From: Alkalihalobacterium sp048323755
GTDB taxonomy: Bacteria; Bacillota; Bacilli; Bacillales; Bacillaceae_F
NCBI RefSeq assembly: GCF_048323755.1
Contig: NZ_JBLWFS010000019.1
Coordinates: 1 to 64,000, forward strand
Length of the DNA: 64,000 nucleotides
Direction of reading: 5' to 3'
The position numbers were made by a program, and so were the translations under genes. Below the pieces are notes generated by a model. That model was not told where the DNA came from and did no database searches. It saw nothing but the letters and a program-made list of their open reading frames with translations. This document shows positions 1 through 8,526 of the stretch, in pieces; position 1 is the first letter of the stretch, and each line of letters starts with the position of its first letter.

Positions 1-122
1 TGCCTCGAGCTTCCTTCAGATTCCACGTCACCATGGACACCCTTGCTTTTGGCTATGTACTTACCGCTACAAGGTCGTACTCGGGACTTTCACCCGTTAG
101 AGTTCGCCCATGCTGGGCGAAC
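1..122 (-). mobile_element. 5' end of a group II intron (probably class C), cut by the window edge
   Basis: Read on the minus strand from position 122, the sequence begins GTTCGCCCAGCATGGGCGAAC. It continues with the domain I segments GGGTGAAAGTCCCGAG, CATAGCCAAAAGCAAGGGTG and GTGGAATCTGAAGGAAGC, which I recognise from bacterial group II introns of the Bacillus halodurans type. The intron would run leftwards out of the window, where a maturase gene is expected. The usual GTGYG 5' end is here GTTCG, a one-base departure. The 5' end abuts the T-tract of the resE terminator hairpin, the known target-site style of class C introns. Identification is from memory of the consensus, not from a search. 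Confidence 0.72.
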
Positions 123-125
123 AAA

Positions 126-154
126 AAAAGAGAAGTCATAATGACTTCTCTTTT
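126..154 (-). terminator. Intrinsic terminator of resE
   Basis: A 14-bp perfect stem (126-139 with 141-154) around AGAAGTCAT/ATGACTTCT. On the minus strand it is followed by a run of T's at 129-123. It lies about 50 bp after the resE stop codon and directly before the group II intron. Confidence 0.85.
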
Positions 155-201
155 GCAGAAATTTGTTTCTTATGAAACAAGATTATTCGTTGCTATTCCA
201 T

Positions 202-1980
202 TTAATCTTCTATTTTTCGAGGAATTTGAAAAGTGAATGTCGTACCTTCATTGATTTTACTATGGACCGAGATTTCGCCACCGTGTGCTTCCACAATATT
301 TCTAGCAATGGCAAGGCCAAGTCCAGTTCCTGAGCGGCCACGAGTTCTTGCTTTATCAGCTTTGTAAAACCGTTCAAAAACAAAAGGTAAATCCTCTTCT
401 GGTATACCTGAACCACTATCCTCAATATCGAACCGTAAGTAGTTTTCAAGTTGCTGAACTTTTAATTGCACAGTGCCACCTTTATCTGTATGGCGGATTG
501 CATTATGAATTAAGTTAGTTAACACTTGTTCTACACGGTCAGGGTCAAGAGGGGCAGGTGTCAAGCTCTCATCAATATGGGCCGTCAAAGTAATACCTTG
601 TTCTTTCGCTAGCCCTTGGAACTTTCGATTAATCTTTTCGGAAAGTTCTATTACATTTACAACTTGGAGCTGTAACTCAATATGGCCTGCTTCCATTCGA
701 GCTAAATCTAAAAGTTCATTGACGAGTCGGCCCATCCTGAGAGATTCATCATAGATAATTTGCGCAATTTCCTTTTTCTCATCATCTGTCTGAGCAATAT
801 CATCAATAATTGCTTCACTATACCCTTGTAACATCGAAATAGGCGTTCTAAGCTCATGAGATACATTGGCAATAAAGTCCTTGCGTAGCTTATCTAGTCT
901 TCTTTCTTCAGTAATATCCCGAATCACTGCTACAGCACCACGAACAAAAGTTTTATCGTAGAGTGGGGAAAGAATGATCGCCCAGCTTCTTCCTTGTATA
1001 TCGATTTCCATTGCTTGTTCTTTTTCAATCGCTACAACTTGTTGAAATAATTTTTTAATCGCTTTTGGCAAATCATCGGCTTTACCGTCTAATCCTTGAT
1101 CGTAGTACCAAGCTTGTAAGAAACGTTCGGCTGGTGGATTCGTAACAACAATCTTCCCTTTACGATCTATTGTAATAACGCCATCAGCCATACTACTTAA
1201 AATTCTCGATAATTGTTCTTTTTCCTGACTTAATGCCATTAAATTACGATTTAACTCCCGACCCATTCGATTAAAAGCTATTGCTAGTTGGCCAATTTCA
1301 TCATTTGTTAAAATCGGGACTTTCGTATCGAATTTTCCTTCGGCAACTTCCATCGATGCTTGCCGCATTTTTCGAAGAGGTGCTGTAATTCTTGACGACA
1401 AGAAAAACGCAAAAACCGTCGTTAATACTATCGCAATACCTGCAGAAAAATAAATAATTCTTTTCGTTTCACCTGTCGTTTCTTCTAATGCAGATAGAGA
1501 TTGATATAAGAATACCGCACCTATCTCATCTACGATTTGAACTGGACGACCGACGATCATGACTTCTGTATGAACTTCTTCACCATTTTCATAAAAAGGA
1601 AAGTCACCTTGACTGACAACTTGTTCACCCTGTTCAAAAACTTGTGAAAGAATAGGATCTTCAAAAAAAGTCGCAATAGGTAAATCAACATTGACTGTAT
1701 CATTAGAAGAATACCAGTAATCATCACCTTGAATAATGACTACTTTTGTCTCATAAGACTCTGCGATTTTAGAAATAGTTGAGAGGGCGGTCTCTTCATT
1801 TTCATATTCTTCAATAATTGTTGCTACCATCTTTGCATGATTCATGAGCTGTGATTCAGCTTCAATCACATGAAATTTCTCGAAGTACTGAAGAAGCATG
1901 ACCATTAATATAGACAATAAAACAGAAACTAATAGTAGGATCGTAAACCATAGCTTACCTACAACACTCCGCCAAAGCAT
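202..1980 (-). CDS. resE: Sensor histidine kinase ResE
   Basis: Membrane kinase that phosphorylates ResD in response to oxygen limitation and nitric oxide (family knowledge). The 592-residue protein shows TM1 at about 11-30, an extracytoplasmic region to about 170, TM2 at 176-195, a HAMP linker to about 250 and a PAS domain at about 255-360. The HisKA phosphoacceptor is His375 (SHELRTP). The HATPase domain has an N box near Asn493, DSGSGIP at 521-527 and GTGLGL at 551-556. The start ATG shares its first base with the resD stop codon (TAATG), so translation is coupled. It is the last gene of the res cluster and ends in a terminator. Confidence 0.93.
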   Translation of the reverse strand: MLWRSVVGKLWFTILLLVSVLLSILMVMLLQYFEKFHVIEAESQLMNHAKMVATIIEEYENEETALSTISKIAESYETKVVIIQGDDYWYSSNDTVNVDLPIATFFEDPILSQVFEQGEQVVSQGDFPFYENGEEVHTEVMIVGRPVQIVDEIGAVFLYQSLSALEETTGETKRIIYFSAGIAIVLTTVFAFFLSSRITAPLRKMRQASMEVAEGKFDTKVPILTNDEIGQLAIAFNRMGRELNRNLMALSQEKEQLSRILSSMADGVITIDRKGKIVVTNPPAERFLQAWYYDQGLDGKADDLPKAIKKLFQQVVAIEKEQAMEIDIQGRSWAIILSPLYDKTFVRGAVAVIRDITEERRLDKLRKDFIANVSHELRTPISMLQGYSEAIIDDIAQTDDEKKEIAQIIYDESLRMGRLVNELLDLARMEAGHIELQLQVVNVIELSEKINRKFQGLAKEQGITLTAHIDESLTPAPLDPDRVEQVLTNLIHNAIRHTDKGGTVQLKVQQLENYLRFDIEDSGSGIPEEDLPFVFERFYKADKARTRGRSGTGLGLAIARNIVEAHGGEISVHSKINEGTTFTFQIPRKIED

Positions 1981-2696
1981 TACCCTTTCACTGCCTCAAA
2001 TTTATAACCTACACCCCAGACTGTTGATATCATGCTCGCAGCATCCGGAGACACCCGATTTAACTTTTCACGTAATCGTTTCACATGAGTATCAACTGTT
2101 CTTAGATCTCCGAAGAAGTCATAATTCCATACATCTTTTAATAATTGTTCCCGTGAAAATACTTTATCCGGTGATAATGCTAAATAATGAAGTAATTCAT
2201 ACTCTTTCGGTGTTAAATTAATTTCTGTACCTTCTACTGTTACACGATGTGCATCATTATCAATCGTTAAGTGCGGGAAAACAAGAATATCTTTTGAACC
2301 TGTATCCGTTTGCAAAAATTTGGTTGAAGAAGATCGACGTAAAAGAGCTTTCACACGTAAAACAACTTCACGGGGACTGAAAGGTTTTACAATATAATCA
2401 TCAGTTCCCACTTCAAAGCCTTGAACACGATTTGCCTCTTCACCTTTTGCTGTAAGCATGATAATAGGAGTTGCTTTTGTCTTACGTAACTCTTGACATA
2501 CTTCAATTCCATCTATACCAGGCATCATAATATCAAGCAAAATTAAATCGTAATCTTCATTTAAAGCCATTTCTAATGCTTGTTCACCATTTTCAGCATC
2601 TTCTACTTCATAGTTTTCTCTCTCTAAGTACATCTTTAGTAATCGACGAATACGCTCCTCATCATCTACTACTAAAATCTTTGCCTCATGTTCCAT
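1980..2696 (-). CDS. resD: Response regulator ResD
   Basis: OmpR/PhoB-family DNA-binding regulator of aerobic and anaerobic respiration genes, partner of ResE. The 238 residues comprise a receiver domain (acidic pair Asp11-Asp12, phosphoacceptor Asp55 in LLDIMMPG, Lys in IVKPFSP) and a C-terminal winged helix (about 135-235) with the usual RTVDTHVKRLREKL recognition segment. The start has the upstream Shine-Dalgarno GGGAGGTAGAGTTA. The gene overlaps resE by one base. A strong hairpin separates it from resC (2800-2833), so resDE probably also has its own promoter in the 2697-2799 gap. Confidence 0.95.
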   Translation of the reverse strand: MEHEAKILVVDDEERIRRLLKMYLERENYEVEDAENGEQALEMALNEDYDLILLDIMMPGIDGIEVCQELRKTKATPIIMLTAKGEEANRVQGFEVGTDDYIVKPFSPREVVLRVKALLRRSSSTKFLQTDTGSKDILVFPHLTIDNDAHRVTVEGTEINLTPKEYELLHYLALSPDKVFSREQLLKDVWNYDFFGDLRTVDTHVKRLREKLNRVSPDAASMISTVWGVGYKFEAVKG

Positions 2697-2799
2697 TAAC
2701 TCTACCTCCCAAATATAAACAAATAGTACAAAAAATGTGCGCTACGACATAATACTCTTTATTTTACCATGTTTCAACAATAATCAAAACGATACAATG

Positions 2800-2833
2800 A
2801 TGAGGCTGACTCAAAAATTTGAGTCAGCCTCAT
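2800..2833. terminator. Bidirectional-looking terminator after resC
   Basis: Perfect 16-bp stem ATGAGGCTGACTCAAA (2800-2815) with TTTGAGTCAGCCTCAT (2818-2833), three bases past the resC stop. It belongs to the recurring GAGGCTGAC stem class also seen at 17668, 27681, 51662 and 55051. Confidence 0.75.
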
Positions 2834-2836
2834 TCC

Positions 2837-4024
2837 TTACGCATATGAGTGTAAACCAGCGATTACTAAGTTAACAAATACAAGATTAAACATGATAATT
2901 GCAAACCCTATTACACATAACCATGCCGAACGTTCACCATGCCAACCTTTAGAAAGTCGAAGATGTAAATACGCCGCATAAAATAAGAATGTAATAAGAG
3001 CCCAAACTTCTTTAGGATCCCAACCCCAGAAGCGTGTCCAAGCAATTTGTGCCCATATCATTGCAAAAATTAAGCCACCGAGTGTGAATATTGGGAACCC
3101 GATCGCAATTGCACGATAGCTTAATTCATCAACACGATCTGCATTTACTCCTTTTAAGATAGGCTGAATTTGCGCACCGATTGGCTTCCTAAAGATTAAA
3201 CGTAATAACCAATATAACACAAGTCCAGCTAACAAGGCCCAAACTACAGTATTCGCATCATCACTACGTAACCAAGCAGGCATTTCAAGCCACGGACTCA
3301 TACGGTCTTCTGTTAACAATTGACCTTCGTTTGGTCCTAGTAATGGTGGTAAATTATAGACCATTTCCGCTGGTTGGTCTTTTTCATTAACATATGAGAA
3401 GGATGCCTCATAATTTAATGCATTAAAAAGATACCCTACTAGTATAAATCCAACTGTTGCAATAATACTGTATAAAATAAACTCTAAAGATCTCGTCTTT
3501 TTATCCTTTTTAGAATAATCGATAGTACGAAGTAAATAAATCAAACCTGCAACAAAACCAATCGCAAGTATCCCTTGTCCTAATGCAGTCGTAATAACAT
3601 GTATTTTCAACCAGATACTTTGTAAAGCAGGAATTAAAGGTGCTACTTCGCTTGGGAAAATCGATGCATAAGCTATAATCAACATGACGGTTGGCATCGA
3701 AAATAAGCCAAGTATGTTGGAGCGATAAATAGCGTAAATGATAATAAAAGCAAGTCCTACCATAATTCCTAAAAAGGTCGTATATTCAAACATATTACTT
3801 ACAGGTGCATGCCCCGCTACGATCCAACGTGTAATAAAAAAACCCATTGCAAATAAAAAACCGACGATCGCAGAAATAAATCCGAATGTTCCCCAACGGT
3901 TACCACTCATTTCTCCTTGCTTGTCACGCCACTTCTTCCCTGTAATCGATACAGCAAAGAAGATAGTCGACGCTAAATACAAGAAGAAAGCAACCATTAA
4001 TAAATTACTACTTAAAGCTGCCAT
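2837..4024 (-). CDS. resC: Cytochrome c biogenesis protein ResC (CcsA/CcsB-type haem handling protein)
   Basis: Polytopic inner-membrane protein of the system II cytochrome c maturation complex that passes haem to apocytochromes with ResB. I place the start at 4024 (MAALSSN), behind CCTAAGGAGGAAGTGCAAG, rather than at the in-frame ATG 30 bases upstream. About eight hydrophobic segments are visible. Near the C-terminus lies the tryptophan-rich haem-handling signature WGWDPKEVWAL. The start lies 17 bases inside the end of resB, so the two are translationally coupled. In B. subtilis the homologue is essential for cytochrome c assembly. Confidence 0.93.
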   Translation of the reverse strand: MAALSSNLLMVAFFLYLASTIFFAVSITGKKWRDKQGEMSGNRWGTFGFISAIVGFLFAMGFFITRWIVAGHAPVSNMFEYTTFLGIMVGLAFIIIYAIYRSNILGLFSMPTVMLIIAYASIFPSEVAPLIPALQSIWLKIHVITTALGQGILAIGFVAGLIYLLRTIDYSKKDKKTRSLEFILYSIIATVGFILVGYLFNALNYEASFSYVNEKDQPAEMVYNLPPLLGPNEGQLLTEDRMSPWLEMPAWLRSDDANTVVWALLAGLVLYWLLRLIFRKPIGAQIQPILKGVNADRVDELSYRAIAIGFPIFTLGGLIFAMIWAQIAWTRFWGWDPKEVWALITFLFYAAYLHLRLSKGWHGERSAWLCVIGFAIIMFNLVFVNLVIAGLHSYA

Positions 4025-5666
4025 CTTGCACTTCCTCCTTAGGTTGTTTCTCATCTTTCTTTAATGCCACTTGGTCAACTGGAGAAGAAAGTTCAGTTCC
4101 TTCGATCATTCGATCGACTTCATCTTTCAAAGAGTTCCAGTTTTTATTCGTATGACCAGCGATCCAAATTTCTCCATTAATACGTTGAACCCAAATTCTA
4201 CGATGCACCCAATATGAGCCTTGAATGAGTCCAATCATGAAGATCAATCCACCAACAATTAAGATACCAAGTGTATAGTCTTTTCGAACCGTTAAGGCAG
4301 TAACATTTTTAGTTTCCACACCATCAAATCGTAATTGGTAGTCATTCTCCCCGAAAGGTTCTAAGTTTTGTCCAATGGCTAAGAAACTTACTTCTCCATC
4401 GGGATGTTCAGGGGATACCATTTCAAAAATGAACGCAGGGTTATTAGGAATTCTTGACTGGCTGGTTGGTTGTCCTTGATCATTTAGGAAATAATCAGGG
4501 AAGTAATGACGAACTTTTACCTTATACCCATCTCCTAAGTCATATTCTGCTTGTGGATCAAATAGATTGACAGAAAAGCCTCCAATCGGTTCTTCTGCCC
4601 CTTTACGGAGCATATTAAAGCTCATTACATTTAACTCATGTAATTTGTAATCGACTTGATATAGTGCATAACCATCAAATTTAAATGGCTGATTTACTAG
4701 AATTTCATGGCGATCCACTTCTACCAATTCTGCATCTGCACCAATTGTATCGGTTTCTTCTCTTTTATATAGTACTGCATTCGTTTGATACGTTTTAACG
4801 ACTGTAGCTCCAGAGTTTCTAATGGCTTCTCCAAATACCTCATCGTCTTCATCATATAACTCAACAATGAACTTTTCATTTTTTAAGTAATACTCTTGAT
4901 TGGTACCTGGAATAACCTCAATTTCCCCTTCACGGATCCAAACAAAGTCGTCGACATACATACCTGGGAAATAACGTAACATACAACCAATTAAAAAGAT
5001 AATAATTCCAATATGGTTAACGTATGGACCCCAACGTGAAAAGCGACCTTTCTCACCTACAAGGTTGCCATTCTCTTCAGATACGTTATACTTACGTTTT
5101 TCTAAATTCTCTTTAACTTTTGCAATTGCTGCATCATCATTACTCACTTTTGAAGTTCCAAAAATTCGTTGACGCTTCAAAAAGTTTTCATGTCTCGTTA
5201 CTCGTTGTGTTTTTAGAGCACGATATAATGGAACTACACGATCCAAGCTTGCAATCGTTAAAGAAACTCCTAGGGCTGCTATTAATAACATGTACCACCA
5301 TGAACCATAAAGATCATGAAAACCAAGCTGGTAATAGAGTTGACCTAAAACCCCGTATTCTTCCGCGTAAAATCGTGCTGGATTAACTCTAGGTGGTATA
5401 TACATTTCTTGTGGAAAAATCGTTCCTATCGATGACGCAACGAGAGTAATCACGATAATCCATATTCCTACTTTTACGGAAGAAAAGAAGTTCCATATTT
5501 TATCGATAATCGTCCGATTGTAGGTTTGCGATCGGCGTGCTACACCTTCATACCTCATGTTCAGAAGTTCGCTTTTTTCTGCTTCTAAAGGTTTTCCGCA
5601 CGATTCACAGATTTCAGTTCCAAATGGATTGACATGACCACATTCGCATTTAATTTCTTTACTCAT
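4008..5666 (-). CDS. resB: Cytochrome c biogenesis protein ResB
   Basis: Membrane partner of ResC in system II haem delivery. 552 residues. The N-terminus carries a small zinc-ribbon-like Cys cluster (CECGH then CESCG within residues 7-23). Transmembrane segments lie near residues 65-90 and 120-145, with another near 215-235. A large extracytoplasmic domain follows, then a last membrane segment near residues 470-490 (TLGILIVGGLIF) and a charged cytoplasmic tail. The gene starts 12 bp after resA and overlaps resC. The Cys-rich head is common in Bacillus ResB homologues as far as I recall; its role is unknown to me. Confidence 0.92.
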   Translation of the reverse strand: MSKEIKCECGHVNPFGTEICESCGKPLEAEKSELLNMRYEGVARRSQTYNRTIIDKIWNFFSSVKVGIWIIVITLVASSIGTIFPQEMYIPPRVNPARFYAEEYGVLGQLYYQLGFHDLYGSWWYMLLIAALGVSLTIASLDRVVPLYRALKTQRVTRHENFLKRQRIFGTSKVSNDDAAIAKVKENLEKRKYNVSEENGNLVGEKGRFSRWGPYVNHIGIIIFLIGCMLRYFPGMYVDDFVWIREGEIEVIPGTNQEYYLKNEKFIVELYDEDDEVFGEAIRNSGATVVKTYQTNAVLYKREETDTIGADAELVEVDRHEILVNQPFKFDGYALYQVDYKLHELNVMSFNMLRKGAEEPIGGFSVNLFDPQAEYDLGDGYKVKVRHYFPDYFLNDQGQPTSQSRIPNNPAFIFEMVSPEHPDGEVSFLAIGQNLEPFGENDYQLRFDGVETKNVTALTVRKDYTLGILIVGGLIFMIGLIQGSYWVHRRIWVQRINGEIWIAGHTNKNWNSLKDEVDRMIEGTELSSPVDQVALKKDEKQPKEEVQDGSFK

Positions 5667-5678
5667 GTGAACACCTCA

Positions 5679-6206
5679 TTAGGATTGCGGTTTTATCTCT
5701 TCTAAAAATTTTCTTACGACGGGCTCGTCCATAAACCCACTATGCACTCGAACGACTTCCCCATGTTCATCAATTAAAATCGTAGTTGGAAGTGGACGAA
5801 TTCCATAAGCTTCTGTAATTTTCCGTCCTTTGTCGATAGCGACTGGAAACGACAGCTTGTAGCGGTCTACAAAATTTTGAACAACCAAATCAGACTCATC
5901 TACATTCAGTGCGATGATCTCAATGCCTTGATCTTTATACTCATGGTACAGTTCTTCCATGATTGGCATTTCTTTTTCACACGGTGGACAAAATGTTCCC
6001 CAAAAGTTTAAGAAAACACCTTTCCCTTCTAATTCTCTTAATTCAATCGTTTCGCCGACTAAATCAGCAACGACAAAATTCTTTGCTTTATCTCCTGCGC
6101 GAACAACCGATTGATCTGAAAAGAAGTTAATATAGAACGTGTAACCGATAGCGATCGAGATGATTGCTAAAATGGAACTACGAATAATAAGCCTTCTTTG
6201 TTTCAT
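5679..6206 (-). CDS. resA: Thiol-disulfide oxidoreductase ResA
   Basis: Membrane-anchored extracytoplasmic thioredoxin that reduces the haem-binding cysteines of apocytochrome c. The start at 6206 (MKQRR) is chosen over an in-frame ATG 18 bases upstream because GAGGGGAGAG lies 6-12 bases before it. Residues 8-30 form the membrane anchor. The TlpA/AhpC-TSA fold carries the active site CPPC (Cys73, Cys76) inside WGTFCPPCEKEMP, where B. subtilis has CEPC. Other landmarks are the cis-proline region PLPTTILID and an acidic residue after the motif. First gene of resABC; its leader (6207-6310) has possible RNA structure (see findings). Confidence 0.93.
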   Translation of the reverse strand: MKQRRLIIRSSILAIISIAIGYTFYINFFSDQSVVRAGDKAKNFVVADLVGETIELRELEGKGVFLNFWGTFCPPCEKEMPIMEELYHEYKDQGIEIIALNVDESDLVVQNFVDRYKLSFPVAIDKGRKITEAYGIRPLPTTILIDEHGEVVRVHSGFMDEPVVRKFLEEIKPQS

Positions 6207-6389
6207 TATGCTCTCCCCTCTCATAAAGAAAAACGCGTGGGGCGTTTATCCCAAAAGTAAGAAGTGTTGTTAGATTGGTAGAAATCGACTTTGATACGCC
6301 CACTTCTTTCTTCTCAACTACCTTTTACTCACAGATGATTTGACTATGTGATTGTTTCAAAGAAGTATGAAAAAAGTTTGAAGAAAATT

Positions 6390-6428
6390 TAAAAAGAGGT
6401 TAGAAAGAATGACATTATTCTTTCTAAC
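6390..6428 (-). terminator. Terminator of rluB
   Basis: 12-bp stem GTTAGAAAGAAT (6399-6410) / ATTCTTTCTAAC (6417-6428). On the minus strand it is followed by CTCTTTTTAAATTTTC. The rest of the 292-base gap between resA and rluB holds the resA promoter region; I could not pick a convincing -35/-10 pair. Confidence 0.8.
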
Positions 6429-6498
6429 TGTTTTAAATTCGATATTTTTCTACCTTCAGTCTCATTATAACGATGGTGTGTTACTTATTTAGCAATGA

Positions 6499-7227
6499 TT
6501 ATGACTTTTCTGTGACAGCTATTTCTCGAAAATGTTTAACTTCTATAGGTTTTAAAGGGCGGAATTCTCCAGGCGTTAACCCTTTCAGATCAAGGAAACC
6601 ATAACTTTCTCTTTTAAGTTTCATGACTTGATAGCCAAGCGCTTCAAACATTCGTCGAACTTGACGATTTCTTCCCTCGTGAATCGTTAATTGGACAATG
6701 GATGTTTCATTTTTTTTATTAACTGAAAGTACCTTTACCTTTGCTGGTGCCGTCTTCCCATCTTCTAGACGAATCCCGTCTTTTAACTGCTTTAACTGCT
6801 CTCTTGTTGGTACACCTTTAATTTTTGCGACATAGACTTTATCAATTGTATGTCTTGGATGCATCAAAAGATTAGCAAACTCGCCATCGTTTGTTAGAAG
6901 AATAAGTCCCGAAGTATCGTAGTCGAGTCTCCCTACTGGAAAAATTCTTTCCTCGGCTTCAATATAATCGGTTACGACTTTTCGACCCTTGTCATCTGAT
7001 ACACTGGAGATAACCCCTGCTGGCTTATATAGCAAAAAATAAACCGGTTGTTCCCGGTCAATTGGCACTCCATTTACTTCTATGTCATCTTTATTAGCGT
7101 TTACTTTAACTCCTAATTCACGAACTATTTGACCGTTAACACTTACCCTTCCTTCAACTATTAATTGTTCTGCTTTTCTTCTTGATGTTACACCCGCTTG
7201 GGCAATAACTTTTTGTAATCGTTCCAT
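6499..7227 (-). CDS. rluB: 23S rRNA pseudouridine synthase RluB
   Basis: Isomerises a uridine in helix 89 of 23S rRNA (U2605 by E. coli numbering) to pseudouridine. 242 residues: an S4 RNA-binding domain (about 1-60) followed by the RsuA/RluB-type catalytic domain. The catalytic Asp102 lies in GRLDYDTSG, followed by LLTNDGEFANLLMHP. The RQVRRMFEALGY box near residue 190 is typical. It corresponds in position to ypuL of B. subtilis, between resA and spmB. Confidence 0.92.
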   Translation of the reverse strand: MERLQKVIAQAGVTSRRKAEQLIVEGRVSVNGQIVRELGVKVNANKDDIEVNGVPIDREQPVYFLLYKPAGVISSVSDDKGRKVVTDYIEAEERIFPVGRLDYDTSGLILLTNDGEFANLLMHPRHTIDKVYVAKIKGVPTREQLKQLKDGIRLEDGKTAPAKVKVLSVNKKNETSIVQLTIHEGRNRQVRRMFEALGYQVMKLKRESYGFLDLKGLTPGEFRPLKPIEVKHFREIAVTEKS

Positions 7228-7364
7228 ATTTTCACCTCATTGAACATCTTAAAGCTTCTGATGTAAATTCTCAAGTTTTCATTATTATAGGTTAATTATT
7301 GTCACTTTTTACATATTAGATAAGCTAGACTTAATAATCAATACTTTTATTTTTTATCTAGCAT

Positions 7365-7390
7365 AAAAAAACACTAACCGAAGTTAGTGT
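7365..7390 (-). terminator. Terminator of the dacB-spmA-spmB operon
   Basis: 8-bp stem ACACTAAC (7371-7378) / GTTAGTGT (7383-7390) with a CCGA-type loop and seven T's on the minus strand, 12 bases after the spmB stop. Confidence 0.8.
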
Positions 7391-7402
7391 TAATTCTTAT
7401 AG

Positions 7403-7936
7403 TTACGGTCCAAACACTAATGTAACAATAACAATAGAAGCAATAATACCAACTATATCTGCTAATAGTCCAACTTTTAACGCATCACCCATTTTCCTAA
7501 TCCCAACCGCTCCAAAATAAACGGTTAATACATACAGTGTTGTGTCTGTACTTCCTTGCATTGTAGAGGCTAGTCTACCTATAAAAGAATCCGGACCATA
7601 TGTAGCAATTAAATCTGTCGTCATGCCTAAAGCGCCTGTTCCAGAAATAGGTCGGATCATTGCAAGAGGAACGATCTCACTAGGAACACCAATAGCATGT
7701 AATATCGGCCTTAATGAATCGATAATAAAGTCCATTGCTCCTGATGCACGAAAAACAGATATAGCTACAAGCATTCCAACTAAATAAGGAATGATTGAAA
7801 TGGCCATTGAAAAGCCTTCTTTAGCCCCATCAACAAACGTTTCATACGTAGGTACTTTTTTGTACGTTCCATATAACAAAATAAAAGCGATAAGCATTGG
7901 AATTATCCATATTGATATTATCGTTATCCATCCCAT
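7403..7936 (-). CDS. spmB: Spore maturation protein B
   Basis: Integral membrane protein of the nucleoside-recognition (Gate) family that acts in the mother cell with SpmA to lower spore core water. 177 residues, about five hydrophobic helices. The GTGALGMTTDLIATYGPDSF loop and the QGSTDTTLYVLTVYFG segment are characteristic. It starts two bases after the spmA stop, so spmA and spmB are co-translated. Null mutants in B. subtilis give spores of reduced heat resistance (established). Confidence 0.92.
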   Translation of the reverse strand: MGWITIISIWIIPMLIAFILLYGTYKKVPTYETFVDGAKEGFSMAISIIPYLVGMLVAISVFRASGAMDFIIDSLRPILHAIGVPSEIVPLAMIRPISGTGALGMTTDLIATYGPDSFIGRLASTMQGSTDTTLYVLTVYFGAVGIRKMGDALKVGLLADIVGIIASIVIVTLVFGP

Positions 7937-7938
7937 GC

Positions 7939-8526
7939 TTACCTCCTCCTCATTCGACGATAATAAAAATAACGATCAATTAAAATCGCGCCTACTGTTG
8001 AACAAAACGTAGCAAGTATCGTTGTTCCGACAATTTCTGTAGGTGACACTGAATCATAGGTCATACGAATGGAAATAACCGTCGTTGGTATTAATGTAAT
8101 ACTAGCTGTATTGATCGCTAGTAAAGTAATCATCGATCGACTAGCTTCGTCTCGGTCACCATTTAACCTGCGTAACTCTTGCATTGCTTTAATCCCCATG
8201 GGTGTAGCGGCATTTCCTAACCCAAACATATTTGCTGTCATGTTGGAAAGAATGTACCCCATTGCTGGATGATTACTAGGTACTTCCGGAAACAATCTAG
8301 TTGCTATTGGTCTCAATAGTTTTGCTAGTCCATCTAACAAACCGGCACTCTGTGCAATTTTCATCATCCCTAACCAAAAGACAAGGATACTAATTAACCC
8401 AAAGCAAATGGTGACTGCATCTTTAGCACCTGCAAAAATGGCTTCATTTACCTCGGGCATCTTACCATTTATCCCTGCAAAGATTAGTCCAATGACGAGC
8501 ATTGTCACCCAAATGATATTAATCAA
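7939..8526 (-). CDS. spmA: Spore maturation protein A
   Basis: Membrane partner of SpmB with the same Gate fold. 195 residues. Landmarks are NMTANMFGLGNAATPMG and the basic tail YYRRMRRR. The start codon is TTG at 8526, eight bases inside the end of dacB, with GGGAG nine bases upstream. No better ATG exists in the right place. Operon order dacB-spmA-spmB matches B. subtilis, where it is transcribed by sigma E. Confidence 0.92.
   Translation of the reverse strand: MINIIWVTMLVIGLIFAGINGKMPEVNEAIFAGAKDAVTICFGLISILVFWLGMMKIAQSAGLLDGLAKLLRPIATRLFPEVPSNHPAMGYILSNMTANMFGLGNAATPMGIKAMQELRRLNGDRDEASRSMITLLAINTASITLIPTTVISIRMTYDSVSPTEIVGTTILATFCSTVGAILIDRYFYYRRMRRR

Noticed and set aside
1898..2221. 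107-codon plus-strand frame across the resE/resD junction
   Set aside because: Antisense to two well-supported genes with coupled translation; no start signal.
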